DNA from: Caldithrix abyssi DSM 13497
Lineage (GTDB): Bacteria > Calditrichota > Calditrichia > Calditrichales > Calditrichaceae
NCBI RefSeq assembly: GCF_001886815.1
Contig: NZ_CP018099.1
Location: forward strand, 2,540,501-2,604,500
Direction: 5' to 3'
DNA: 64,000 bases
Shown here: positions 9,538 through 18,631 of the stretch, piece after piece
How the letters are laid out: every line of letters starts with the position of its first letter
Position numbering within the stretch: position 1 is the first letter of the stretch
Translations under genes and position numbers: made by a program
The notes under the pieces: model-generated
Databases searched by the model: none
What the model saw: the letters and a program-made list of their open reading frames with translations, nothing else
Told to the model about the DNA's origin: nothing

Positions 9538-10783
9538 AAACGGTTCTACCTTTTTTATTTTATCATTATTCAATTACCATGCCAGTTAAATTAATAGTTT
9601 TTTTAACATCAAAACACATTAATTTCATTAAAAAAACGCTCCCTTTTCACGGCTAACTATGAGGTGATTATTATTGAATTGATAACGCCGGTTATTGTTC
9701 TGATAATTAAACACTCCCTTCGACTTCGCTCCCTTCGACTACGCTCAGGGAGCGGGAATACGGTTGCTGAGCGTAGTCGAAGCAACCGTTGATTGTGAAG
9801 TACCTTCCATCGAATGCGCTCCCCTTCGACTCCGCTCAGGGCAAGCCTTCGGCTCCGCTCAGGGCAAGCCTTCGACTCCGCTCCCTTCGACTGCGCTCAG
9901 GGAGCGGGAATACGGTTGCTGAGCGTAGCCGAAGCAACCGTTGATTGTGAAGTACCTTCCATCGAATGCGCTCCCCCTCGACTTCACTCAGGGCAAGCCT
10001 TCGACTTCGCTCCCTTCGACTGCGCTCAGGGAGCGGGAATACGGTTGCTGAGCGTAGCCGAAGCAACCGTTGATTGTGAAGTACCTTCCATCGAATGCGC
10101 TCCCCCTCGACTTCACTCAGGGCAAGCCTTCGACTTCGCTCCCTTCGGCTCCGCTCAGGGAGCGGGAATACGGTTGCTGAGCGTAGCCGAAAATCGGTTG
10201 CTGAGCGTAGTCGAAGCAACCGTTGATTGTAAAGGCCCTTCCATCTACTACGCTCAGGGAGCGGTAAAGAAAGAAAAAGATTCCACGTCTCCCGCCGGGG
10301 CTGGAGACGTGAAATGACAGGCCGGTGCAAACACTTTGAACCATGATTGGCTTGATTTTGGGATTAAAAGGATTTTCTTTTCTACTCTCCCAAATTTCTC
10401 TTTAAAATGAAGAATAAATTCTTATTGGCGTAAAAAATCATGTAAATCCTTCAATCCTGTTAATCAAGGTTCAAAAATTACCCCTAAACTCCTAAACTCC
10501 TAACCTTTATCACGCGTCACGCCTTCTCAAAACCTTTTTACCTTAAAAATGCCATACCTTTACAGAATGTATTTTAAACTCAGCCAGGCGGCAGCTAAAA
10601 ACCGATGCAAAAGAGCGCCGGAATCCACTCCGGGAAGCCCATTTTTACCACATTTTTACGAATTTTTCTCTTTTTAAGAAAATAACCATTCCGATGGACA
10701 TTTTTTTTTTGTAAATTATCGTTCCATTGCTTTCAAATTATGGAAAGTAAAATTGGCGATAAGGAATTCTTTACGGAGGAATC
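9538..10783. repeat. gene-free repeat region; left copy of inverted repeat flanking the purine cluster
   Basis: No gene is supported here. From about 9713 to 10272 it is filled with variants of short palindromic words such as CTTCGACTACGCTCAGGGAG and GGTTGCTGAGCGTAGTCGAA, arranged in repeated blocks of about 120-130 bp that include CAACCGTTGATTGTGAAG. From about 10330 to 10478 lies one copy of the GAACCTTGATTAA hairpin unit (reversed). The segment of about 10040-10478 matches 27867-28306 in the opposite orientation. The remaining 10480-10783 is AT-rich upstream sequence of ygeY. ORFs crossing the repeats are artefacts of their composition. Confidence 0.85.
10722..10745. promoter_or_regulatory. 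candidate operator upstream of ygeY
   Basis: An inverted repeat TTCCAT-N12-ATGGAA lies about 40 bp before the ygeY start. A second small palindrome, CCAT-TCCG-ATGG, is at 10686-10697. Both lie in the likely promoter region of the purine cluster and could bind a dimeric regulator. No regulator gene is adjacent, and short palindromes occur by chance in AT-rich DNA, so this is weak. Confidence 0.25.
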
Positions 10784-11995
10784 ATGACTGAAGCATTGAA
10801 ACAAAGCGTACGGAACGATCGGGCTGAACTGGAAAAGCTTTTACAACGATTGATCCAGATTCGCAGTTACAGCGGAGAAGAAAAAGAGATCGTCGAATTC
10901 ATCCAGCAAACCATGCAGGCTTATGGATTTGACGAAGTATTGGTGGATAGCCTGGGCAGCATCGTGGGGCGAATTGGCGACGGGCCAGTTAAAATCATGT
11001 TCGATGCGCACATCGACACGGTGCAGGTAACCGATTCAGAAAACTGGAACTATCCGCCGTTCGAAGGTAAAATCATCGACGGCAAAATTTACGGTCGCGG
11101 TACGGTGGATGAAAAACCGGCCATGGCCGGCTATCTGATCGCCGGCAAAGCGATTAAAGAACAGTACAAAGGCAAAGCGCTGCCCTTTACCCTGTACGTG
11201 GTGGGATCGGTGATGGAAGAAGATTGCGACGGCTATCCCCTGCTGCATTTGATAGAAAAAGATGGCATCCGTCCGGATTATGTGCTGTTGGGCGAGCCCA
11301 CCGACCTTAAAATTTATCGTGGGCAGCGCGGACGCATGGAAATCGAAGTGTCCACCTTCGGTAAATCGGCGCATGGCGCACACAACCAGCACGGCATTAA
11401 CGCCATTTACAAAATGAGTAAAATCGTCGATCAGATCGAACAATTAGATAAACAGCTGGAGCCGGTAGAACCATTGGGTAAAGGCTCCATAACGGTAAGC
11501 GAAATTTCCAGCAAAGGGCCGTCTCTTTGTTCGGTTCCGGATTTTTGTCGCATTCACATTGACCGCCGTCTGACGTTACATGAGGATAAAGAGACAGCGC
11601 TCGATCAATTGCGAGAAATCGCTCAAAAGCTCAACATTCAGGCCGAAATTCGAATTCCCCATTACAGGGGAAAAAGCTGGAAAGGAACGGAATTTGAACA
11701 GGAAGCCTACTTCCCCACCTGGCTTTTGAAAGAAGATCATCCACTGCTCAAAGCGGCCCGGAGCGCGGCACAGAAGGTATTTGGTCGGGAAGTTAGCACG
11801 GGCGTGTGGAGTTTTTCCACCAATGGCGTGGCCACCGCCGGAAGATTAAATATCCCCACTTTTGGCTTTGCGCCCGGCCGGGAAGAGCTTTCACATTCCG
11901 ACCGCGAAGAACTTTCGCTGGACGATCTGGCAAAAGCCGCTGAATTTTACGCCGTTTTTCCCTTTGTTCTTGCAGAAACAATCAATAAAAAATAG
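10784..11995 (+). CDS. ygeY: YgeY-type M20 metallohydrolase
   Basis: A 403-residue cytoplasmic M20 family hydrolase of the YgeY group, named in annotation as a selenium-metabolism-linked hydrolase but now tied to anaerobic purine or urate breakdown clusters. Metal and catalytic residues are visible: H76 and D78 (FDAHIDTV), D109 (GRGTVDEK), E145-E146 (MEEDCDG), E171 (LGEPTDLKIYRGQRGR) and a late SHSD. The dimerisation insert (SAHGAHNQHG) is present. M20 enzymes cleave amide bonds in N-acyl or N-carbamoyl compounds; the exact substrate is unknown. Start ATG follows GGAGGAATC. It is the first gene of the cluster and is 12 bp before ygeW. Confidence 0.93.
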   Translation: MTEALKQSVRNDRAELEKLLQRLIQIRSYSGEEKEIVEFIQQTMQAYGFDEVLVDSLGSIVGRIGDGPVKIMFDAHIDTVQVTDSENWNYPPFEGKIIDGKIYGRGTVDEKPAMAGYLIAGKAIKEQYKGKALPFTLYVVGSVMEEDCDGYPLLHLIEKDGIRPDYVLLGEPTDLKIYRGQRGRMEIEVSTFGKSAHGAHNQHGINAIYKMSKIVDQIEQLDKQLEPVEPLGKGSITVSEISSKGPSLCSVPDFCRIHIDRRLTLHEDKETALDQLREIAQKLNIQAEIRIPHYRGKSWKGTEFEQEAYFPTWLLKEDHPLLKAARSAAQKVFGREVSTGVWSFSTNGVATAGRLNIPTFGFAPGREELSHSDREELSLDDLAKAAEFYAVFPFVLAETINKK

Positions 11996-12007
11996 AAGGA
12001 GAAATCC

Positions 12008-12985
12008 ATGGAAACCAGATTAAAAGGAAAGCATTTCATCACCACTCAGGATTGGAGCGTTCAGGAATTAAAAACGTTGTTTACCCTGGCCAGGCAATTA
12101 AAGGTTGAATACGCGGCCGGTAAATTCCACAAAATTTTAGAAGGCAAATCACTGGGCATGATCTTTTTTGATCCGTCCACACGCACGCGCACCTCTTTTG
12201 AAGTAGCCATGACGCAGTTAGGCGGCCACAGCATCTTTTTTGCGCCGAATACCATGCAAATTTCCCACGGCGAAGGCGCCAAAGATACGGCCAAAGTGCT
12301 TTCCGGCTATCTGCAGGGTATTGCCGTTCGCTTTTGTAAATACGGCGAGGGCAACCGCTATTTGAACGAATTGCGTGAGCACAGCAAAGTGCCGATTGTT
12401 AACATGCAATGCGATGTTTACCATCCGGCGCAGATTCTGGCCGATTACCTGACCATTACCGAACATTTTGGCGAAAACACACGCGGACTTAAGATCGGCG
12501 TTAGCTGGACCTCCGCGCCCAATTACGTCCGTCCACTTTCGGTGCCCCAGAGTTTGATTTTATTGATGACGCGCTTTGGGCTGGATGTGACCCTGGCGCA
12601 CCCGCCGGAATTCGAGCTGATGCCGCACATCGTCGATCAGGCCAGGAAAAATGCGGAAGAAGCCGGCGTCAAGTTTGAAATCAGCCATAAGATGGAAGAT
12701 GCTTTTGAAGATGCAGACATTGTTGTGCCCAAATCGTGGGGGCCGCTGGTTCACACTCAGGACGAAGCAGAAGGTTTAAAGCTAATCGAAAAGTATCCCG
12801 ACTGGATTGCCGACGCAAAACGAATGGCGCTGACCAAACCGCATTCTCTGTACATGCATCCCCTGCCCGCCGATCGGGGCAAGGAAGTAACGCCAGAGGT
12901 GATCGACGGGCCGCATTCGGTGGTTTATCAGGAAGCCGAAAATCGTCTGCATGTACAAAAAGCGTTACTTTCACTAATCATGTAA
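12008..12985 (+). CDS. ygeW: knotted carbamoyltransferase YgeW
   Basis: A 325-residue member of the aspartate/ornithine carbamoyltransferase fold, closest to the YgeW class. The carbamoyl-phosphate motif FDPSTRTRTSFEVA spans residues about 54-67, the HPAQ motif is at 139-142, and HPLPADR is at 284-290. YgeW proteins have a knotted active-site strand and an unproven substrate; in purine clusters they are thought to act phosphorolytically on a ureido compound to yield carbamoyl phosphate. That direction is inferred. From memory this protein is shorter than the E. coli homologue (about 396 residues), lacking extra insertions but with all core motifs. Start ATG 12008 follows AAGGAG. It is 12 bp from ygeY and 9 bp from the next gene. 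Confidence 0.92.
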   Translation: METRLKGKHFITTQDWSVQELKTLFTLARQLKVEYAAGKFHKILEGKSLGMIFFDPSTRTRTSFEVAMTQLGGHSIFFAPNTMQISHGEGAKDTAKVLSGYLQGIAVRFCKYGEGNRYLNELREHSKVPIVNMQCDVYHPAQILADYLTITEHFGENTRGLKIGVSWTSAPNYVRPLSVPQSLILLMTRFGLDVTLAHPPEFELMPHIVDQARKNAEEAGVKFEISHKMEDAFEDADIVVPKSWGPLVHTQDEAEGLKLIEKYPDWIADAKRMALTKPHSLYMHPLPADRGKEVTPEVIDGPHSVVYQEAENRLHVQKALLSLIM

Positions 12986-12994
12986 AGCGCAGTC

Positions 12995-14272
12995 ATGGAA
13001 AATCGATATTTTTACCGATGCACTCAGTGCGGGCGGGAGTACGCCGCCCGCCATATTGAAACGCAGTTTGTTTACCTGTGTCCGCACTGCGGCCGCGCTG
13101 AACCAAACGCTCCGTTAACGGGCGTTCTGGAAGTGATTTACGATTACAAACAAATTGCGGGCGTCCTTTCCATGCAGCGTTTTTTGACGTTCCGTCCGGG
13201 CGTTCCCTGGCAGTACCCGCAGCTCTGGCCGCTTGAGTACGATCCCGCAACCCTGCAGCTTAAAGGCCTTGAACCGCGTCTGCTGCACAATTTAACTCTG
13301 CCCTCCAATCAGTTGCTGGAATTGGAATGGGAGGGACGCGCCTTTAGCGTTCTGGATGAAACGCGCAATCCCACGTTTTCTTTTAAAGATCGGGCCAGCA
13401 TTCTGGTTGTGTTAAAGGCCATCCAGATGGGCGTCAAAGAAATCGCCGCCGCATCCACCGGCAACGCCGGTTCTTCGCTGGCCGGCATTTGCGCCAGAAG
13501 CGGACTTAAGGCGCAAATCTGGGCGCCGCAGGCCATCCCGCAGGCTAAACTGTTGCAAATCAAGGCCTACGGCGCAATCATCCACCTGGTGCAGGGCGAT
13601 TATGATCTGGCCTTTGACCAGTCCATTGAGATCAGCCGTCAAAATCAATGGTATAATCGTAATACGGCTTACAATCCCCTGACCATTGAAGGTAAAAAAT
13701 CGGCGGCTTTCGATCTTTTTATTCAAACCAACGGTCGACTGCCGGACGTCATTTTTGTGCCTGTGGGCGACGGGGTGATCATCTCCGGTCTGTTTAAAGG
13801 CTTGCGGGATTTAAAAGCGCTGGGCTGGATTGAGCGCCTGCCGCGTCTGATTGCCGTGCAATCTTCCGGCAGCGATGCCCTGGTGCGTTACATGCAGGAG
13901 GGCAAATTTGTTTTTAAAAAAGCGAATACCCTTGCCGACAGTATTTCCGCCGGTGCGCCCCGCAACTTGTACCTGGCCGCCCGCTCCGTTCGTGAAAGCC
14001 AGGGCCAGGCCATTGCCGTGAGTGATGAAGCAATCGTTAAAGCCCAGATGATTCTGGCACGAAAATACGGTCTTTTGGCGGAACCGGCGGCCGCGGCTTC
14101 CTTTGCCGGTTTCTTAAAATTATTAGCCGAAGCTAAATTAGATCGTAGCGAACGCCCCCTGTTGCTGTTGACCGGTAACGGACTCAAAGACGTGGAAGCG
14201 CTAAAAAGGATTGGCGAGTTCGGAACCGCAAGGTTCAGCAACGGTACAAAGGAAACAGGCGACGTGCAATAA
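12995..14272 (+). CDS. threonine synthase-like PLP enzyme
   Basis: A 425-residue fold-type II PLP enzyme. The N-terminus has a zinc ribbon (C9, C12, C29, C32). The PLP lysine is K131 in NPTFSFKDRAS, the phosphate loop is STGNAGS at 154-160, and a glycine-rich TGNGLKD motif is near the C-terminus. The closest family is threonine synthase, but no homoserine kinase or dehydrogenase is nearby. The gene is 9 bp after ygeW and inside a purine cluster where other bacteria carry YgeX (diaminopropionate ammonia-lyase). A beta-elimination of a diaminopropionate- or serine-like intermediate is therefore plausible but inferred. Little ribosome site is visible, suggesting translational coupling with ygeW. 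Confidence 0.85.
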   Translation: MENRYFYRCTQCGREYAARHIETQFVYLCPHCGRAEPNAPLTGVLEVIYDYKQIAGVLSMQRFLTFRPGVPWQYPQLWPLEYDPATLQLKGLEPRLLHNLTLPSNQLLELEWEGRAFSVLDETRNPTFSFKDRASILVVLKAIQMGVKEIAAASTGNAGSSLAGICARSGLKAQIWAPQAIPQAKLLQIKAYGAIIHLVQGDYDLAFDQSIEISRQNQWYNRNTAYNPLTIEGKKSAAFDLFIQTNGRLPDVIFVPVGDGVIISGLFKGLRDLKALGWIERLPRLIAVQSSGSDALVRYMQEGKFVFKKANTLADSISAGAPRNLYLAARSVRESQGQAIAVSDEAIVKAQMILARKYGLLAEPAAAASFAGFLKLLAEAKLDRSERPLLLLTGNGLKDVEALKRIGEFGTARFSNGTKETGDVQ

Positions 14273-14332
14273 CCGCCCTGGTAAAACGCCTGAAGATTGA
14301 AGCTTAAATTAAATAAAAATCAGGAGTAAGAA

Positions 14333-15805
14333 ATGGATAACTGGAACTGGGAAGTACAAAACGAAGATTATCTGAAGAGAACCATTAAACGTTGCCGGGA
14401 AAATAAAATCATCTTACCGACATTTGAACAATTAAAACATCCGGAGACCATTCCGGCCGAAATTCAGGAAGAATTGACGCACATTGATATGGAAGAGCTG
14501 CATCCTCTAAATCTTTTTCGCATTCACTGGCGCAATGATCCGGTAAGCGGAAAGATCGGCGACTACAATTATCTGGAAATCCCTCCGGAAATCACCGGCG
14601 TACGGGCGCGCATCATCGGCATGGTGGGCAAGCACTTCCCCACCGGCGCGCACAAGGTAGGGGCCACCTACGGCTGTCTGGCGCCCTATCTGGTGACCGG
14701 CCGCTTTGATCCGGAATATCACAAGGCCGTCTGGCCTTCCACCGGCAATTACTGTCGAGGCGGCGTGTTTAATTCTGCCCTGCTTTCCGTGCACTCCGTG
14801 GCCATTCTGCCCGAGGAGATGAGCCAGGAACGCTTTGACTGGCTGCGCGAAAAAGGAGCCGAGGTGTACGCCACTCCCGGATGCGAAAGCAATGTTAAGG
14901 AAATTTACGATAAATGTCATGAACTGGCCGCACAAAGCGATGAATATCTGATCCTCAATCAATTCGATCAGTTTGGCAACGCCGTCTGGCATTATGAGAT
15001 TACCGGCTACGCCATTCAGGAAATCTTTAAAAAAGAAAAGTCCGGCAGACAACGATTGAGCGGCTTTGTCAGCGCCACCGGTTCGGCCGGAACCATTGCC
15101 GCTGGCGACTATTTGCGAACCCAATTTCCGCTGATTAAGGTTTTAGGCGCAGAAGCCCTGCAGTGCCCTACCCTGTTGATGAACGGATTTGGCGGTCACC
15201 GTATTGAAGGCATTGGCGATAAACACGTGCCCTGGATTCATAATATTAAAAATCTGGATCTGGTGGCGGCCATTGACGATGAAGACGCCCTGCGCCTGCT
15301 CCGCCTGTTTAACGAACCCGCCGGACAGGAATGGCTGGCCGCTCAGGGCGTTTCGCAGGAAGTCATTGAAAAACTACCTCTTCTGGGCATCTCGTCCTGC
15401 GCCAACCTGCTGGCTTCTATCAAAATGGCCAAATATTACGAAATGAATGAAAATGACGTCATCTTTACCATTTTTACCGATTCGGTTGAAATGTACCATT
15501 CCAGGCTGGAAGAGATGAATCGCAACTGGGGGCCCTATTCCGAATTGCAGGCCGCTGTTGACTGGCACAGCGTCGTCTTAAAACAATCCATCGACTATCT
15601 GAAAGAACTGGATTACTACGCCCGAAAAACCATCCACAATCTGAAATACTTTACCTGGATCGAGCAGCAGGGCAAAGATGTGGAAGAATTGAACGCCCAA
15701 TGGTACGATGAAGATTACTGGCAAAAACGCTTTTCCATTGTTCCCAAATGGGATGCCATGATTCGCCGTTTCAATGAACAGGTAATGGGCGGAAATGGTT
15801 TTTGA
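14333..15805 (+). CDS. PLP-dependent lyase-like protein of purine clusters
   Basis: A 490-residue fold-type II PLP protein of the group annotated only as PLP-dependent protein beta subunit. The lysine is K108 in PTGAHKVGATYG, the phosphate loop is PSTGNYCRGG near 135-144, and a second glycine loop SATGSAGTIAAG lies near 245-256. It resembles TrpB-like or cystathionine-synthase-like enzymes more than threonine synthase. It has a well-placed CAGGAG site and ATG at 14333, 60 bp after the threonine synthase-like gene. Two different PLP enzymes side by side where YgeX would be expected suggests they share or replace the diaminopropionate step. Substrate unknown. Confidence 0.8.
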   Translation: MDNWNWEVQNEDYLKRTIKRCRENKIILPTFEQLKHPETIPAEIQEELTHIDMEELHPLNLFRIHWRNDPVSGKIGDYNYLEIPPEITGVRARIIGMVGKHFPTGAHKVGATYGCLAPYLVTGRFDPEYHKAVWPSTGNYCRGGVFNSALLSVHSVAILPEEMSQERFDWLREKGAEVYATPGCESNVKEIYDKCHELAAQSDEYLILNQFDQFGNAVWHYEITGYAIQEIFKKEKSGRQRLSGFVSATGSAGTIAAGDYLRTQFPLIKVLGAEALQCPTLLMNGFGGHRIEGIGDKHVPWIHNIKNLDLVAAIDDEDALRLLRLFNEPAGQEWLAAQGVSQEVIEKLPLLGISSCANLLASIKMAKYYEMNENDVIFTIFTDSVEMYHSRLEEMNRNWGPYSELQAAVDWHSVVLKQSIDYLKELDYYARKTIHNLKYFTWIEQQGKDVEELNAQWYDEDYWQKRFSIVPKWDAMIRRFNEQVMGGNGF

Positions 15806-15822
15806 GAGCATAACACATGACG

Positions 15823-17096
15823 GGAATTTTGAACCTTGATTAATGGGATTACAGGATTTGCATGATTTTTTGCGCTGGTGAAAGTTTTTGCTCAATTTTA
15901 AGGAAAAATTGTGAGGGCGGAAAAAGAATCATGGTAATCCCCAAATCAAGCAAATCCTGGTTCAGAGTTTTGAACCTTGATTAATGGGATTACAGGATTT
16001 TCATGATTTTTTACGCCGGTGAAAGTTTTTGCTCAATTTTAAGGAAAAATTGTGGGGGCGGAAAAAGAATCATGGTAATCTCCCAATCAGGCAAATCCTG
16101 GTTCAGAGTTTTGAACCTTGATTAATGGGATTAAAGGATTTGCATGATTTTTTACGGCGGTGAAAGTTTTCGCTCAATTTTAAGGAAAAATTGTGGGGGC
16201 GGAAAAAGAATCATGGTAATCTCCCCCAATCAGGCAAATCCTGGTTCAGAGTTTTGAACCTTGATTAATGGGATTACAGGATTTGCATGATTTTTTACGC
16301 CAGTGAAAGTTTTCGCTCAATTTTAGGGAAAATTGTGAGGACGGAAAAAGAATCATGGTAATCCCCCAATCAAGCAAATCCTGGTTCAGAATTTTGAACC
16401 TTGATTAATGGGATTACAGGATTTGCATGATTTTTTGCGCCTGTGAAAGTTTTCGCTCGATTTTAAGGAAAAATTGTGAGGGCGGAAAAAGAATCATGGT
16501 AATCCCCCAATCAGGCAAATCCTGGTTCAGAGTTTTGAACCTTGATTAATGGGATTAAAGGATTTGCATGATTTTTTACGCCTGTGAAAGTTTTCGCTCA
16601 ATTTTAGGGAAAATTGTGAGGACGGAAAAAGAATCATGGTAATCCCCCAATCAAGCAAATCCTGGTTCAGAATTTTGAACCTTGATTAATGGGATTACAG
16701 GATTTGCATGATTTTTTGCGCCGGTGAAAGTTTTAGCTCAATTTTAAGTAAAAATTTTGAGGGCGGAAAAAGAATCATGGTAATCCCCCAATCAGGCAAA
16801 TCCTGGTTCAGAGCTTTGAACCTTGATTAATGGGATTACAGGATTTTCATGATTTTTTACGCCGGTGAAAGTTTTCGCTCAATTTTAGGGAAAAATTGTG
16901 AGGGCGGAAAAAGAATCATGGTAATCCCACAATCAGGCAAATCCTGGTTCAGAGCTTTGAACCTTGATTAATGGGATTACAGGATTTTCATGATTTTTTG
17001 CGCTGGTGAAAGTTTTCGCTCAATTTTAAGTAAAAATTTTGAGGGCGGAAAAAGAATCATGGTAATCCCCCAATCAAGCAAATCCCGGTTCAGAGC
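15823..17096. repeat. nine tandem 141-bp hairpin-forming units
   Basis: Nine head-to-tail units begin (at GAACCTTGATTAATGGGATT) at 15831, 15972, 16113, 16256, 16396, 16537, 16677, 16818 and 16959, with spacing of 140-143 bp. Each unit starts with GAACCTTGATTAATGGGATT and ends with a roughly complementary arm finishing in CAAATCCTGGTTC. The middle contains a second palindrome, CTCAATTTT-AAGGA-AAAATTGTGAG. Each unit can thus fold into a long cruciform or RNA hairpin. Units differ from each other at a few bases. The array sits between two genes of one likely operon and has no coding potential. Confidence 0.95.
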
Positions 17097-17146
17097 GGGC
17101 ATCATTTCCACCGCCATGGCCGGTAACAAAAAGAGGTAAAATTAAA

Positions 17147-18604
17147 ATGCGAAACGTAAACATCATTCGCAACGTGTTCATTCCTATTGGAAACAACGAA
17201 TTGCAACTGGTCGATATCCATTTCGACGAAACCATCCATTCCATAGAAAAGCGGTTGCCTGAATCCGTTGCCTGGTCGGAGATAGCCGCGCCCGAGCAAC
17301 GGGCGTCGTTCATCCAAAAAGTTTCGGCGCGTCTGAAGGCGGTGCAAGCTCCGGAAATAGACGGCCAGTTTCTCGTTTTGATGCCGGGAGCCATCGATCC
17401 TCACGTTCACTTTAACACGCCCGGCTTCGAGTTTCGCGAAGATTTTGATCATGCCTCGCTGGCCGCATTGTGGGGAGGCGTTACGACCATTATCGATATG
17501 CCCTGCACTTCTCTGCCGCCGGTGACCTCGCTCCCTAACATGCGCCGTAAATTACAGGCCTTACAAAATCGAGCCTACTGCGATTACGCTTTTTGGGGAG
17601 GCATTTCGGGAACGGACTTCTCCGATGGTCAACGCCTTAAACAGAACATGAAAGAACTGGTAGAAGCCGGCGTGATGGGCTTTAAGGCCTATCTCATTTC
17701 GGGAATGGAAAAATTCACCGATCTTAATGCCGGGCAAATGAAACAGGCAGCGGAATGGATTAAAGATTTGAACGTTCCGCTGGCCGTTCATGCCGAGGAC
17801 AAAGAGCTGGTGGTCACGCGCCGCGGTCAATTTCAGGCGCAAGGCCAAAACGACTGGCAGGCCTATTGCTCGGCTCGCGACATCGAAGCCGAGGCCAGAG
17901 CGGTTTCGTTGATGGCCTCCATCGTCCGCCAGACTGGCGCCGCCGTTCACATCGTTCATTTAAGCTCCAAACGCGGGCTGGAAATCGTTCAAAATGCCCG
18001 AAATAACGACCTGCCCATGACCGCCGAAACCTGCCCGCACTATTTGTATTTTACGCAGCAGGACTTTAAACGTCCGCAGATCAGAAATTATTTAAAAACC
18101 GCTCCCCCCGTAAAATTTGCGGAAGATCGCGACGCGCTATGGCAGGGGCTGGCGGACGGCTCGCTGCTTTTTGTGACCACGGATCATGCCGGTTGCGATC
18201 CTAAAACGGAAAAGGTTTCCGAAAACTTCTGGCAGGTTTACGGCGGCATTCCCGGCGTGGAGCACCGCGTTCCCTTTTTATTCAGCGAGGGCTTTTTGAA
18301 AGGACGGTTAACCCTGGAACAATGCGTCAATCTGCTTTCCACCAATGCGGCCCATTTCTTTAAATTTAAAAACAAGGGCTCATTAGCCAGAGGAAAAGAC
18401 GCCGATTTCGCCCTGATCGATCTATGGCACGGCTGGACGGTAAAAGCAGATGCAATGCACAGTAAGGGAAAGTACACGCCCTTTGAAGGCGTTGAATTTA
18501 AAGCGCAGGTGATTAAAACATTTTTACGCGGCGTCCTGGCCGTGAACCGGGATGAAAACTATCAAACAACAACGCCCATTGGCAAGTTTGTTCCCCGCAA
18601 CTAA
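17147..18604 (+). CDS. hyuA: hydantoinase/allantoinase-like amidohydrolase
   Basis: A 485-residue cyclic-amide hydrolase of the dihydroorotase/allantoinase/hydantoinase superfamily. Metal ligands are H86 and H88 (DPHVHF), the carbamylated lysine K180 (MGFKAYL), a histidine in VHAED near 209, HLSS near 266 and the catalytic aspartate in TTDHAGCDP. These enzymes open ring amides such as hydantoins, dihydropyrimidines or allantoin. In E. coli the equivalent position is held by the D-phenylhydantoinase HyuA; purine-cluster homologues are proposed to open a urate-derived ring. The sequence is also close to allantoinase. ATG 17147 follows AAGAGG. It is separated from the upstream PLP gene by the tandem array and is 27 bp from ssnA. 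Confidence 0.88.
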   Translation: MRNVNIIRNVFIPIGNNELQLVDIHFDETIHSIEKRLPESVAWSEIAAPEQRASFIQKVSARLKAVQAPEIDGQFLVLMPGAIDPHVHFNTPGFEFREDFDHASLAALWGGVTTIIDMPCTSLPPVTSLPNMRRKLQALQNRAYCDYAFWGGISGTDFSDGQRLKQNMKELVEAGVMGFKAYLISGMEKFTDLNAGQMKQAAEWIKDLNVPLAVHAEDKELVVTRRGQFQAQGQNDWQAYCSARDIEAEARAVSLMASIVRQTGAAVHIVHLSSKRGLEIVQNARNNDLPMTAETCPHYLYFTQQDFKRPQIRNYLKTAPPVKFAEDRDALWQGLADGSLLFVTTDHAGCDPKTEKVSENFWQVYGGIPGVEHRVPFLFSEGFLKGRLTLEQCVNLLSTNAAHFFKFKNKGSLARGKDADFALIDLWHGWTVKADAMHSKGKYTPFEGVEFKAQVIKTFLRGVLAVNRDENYQTTTPIGKFVPRN

Positions 18605-18631
18605 AGGTGGTAAAACAAAATTGGAGTTAAT

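Noticed and set aside
9814-10344. Overlapping long frames (up to 167 codons) in the repeat block
   Set aside because: They encode only the translated palindromic repeat on several frames at once, which is not a coding pattern.
14507-15124. A 205-codon frame antisense to the PLP enzyme gene
   Set aside because: Shadow of a strongly supported gene; composition is that of antisense third positions, and no family is recognised.
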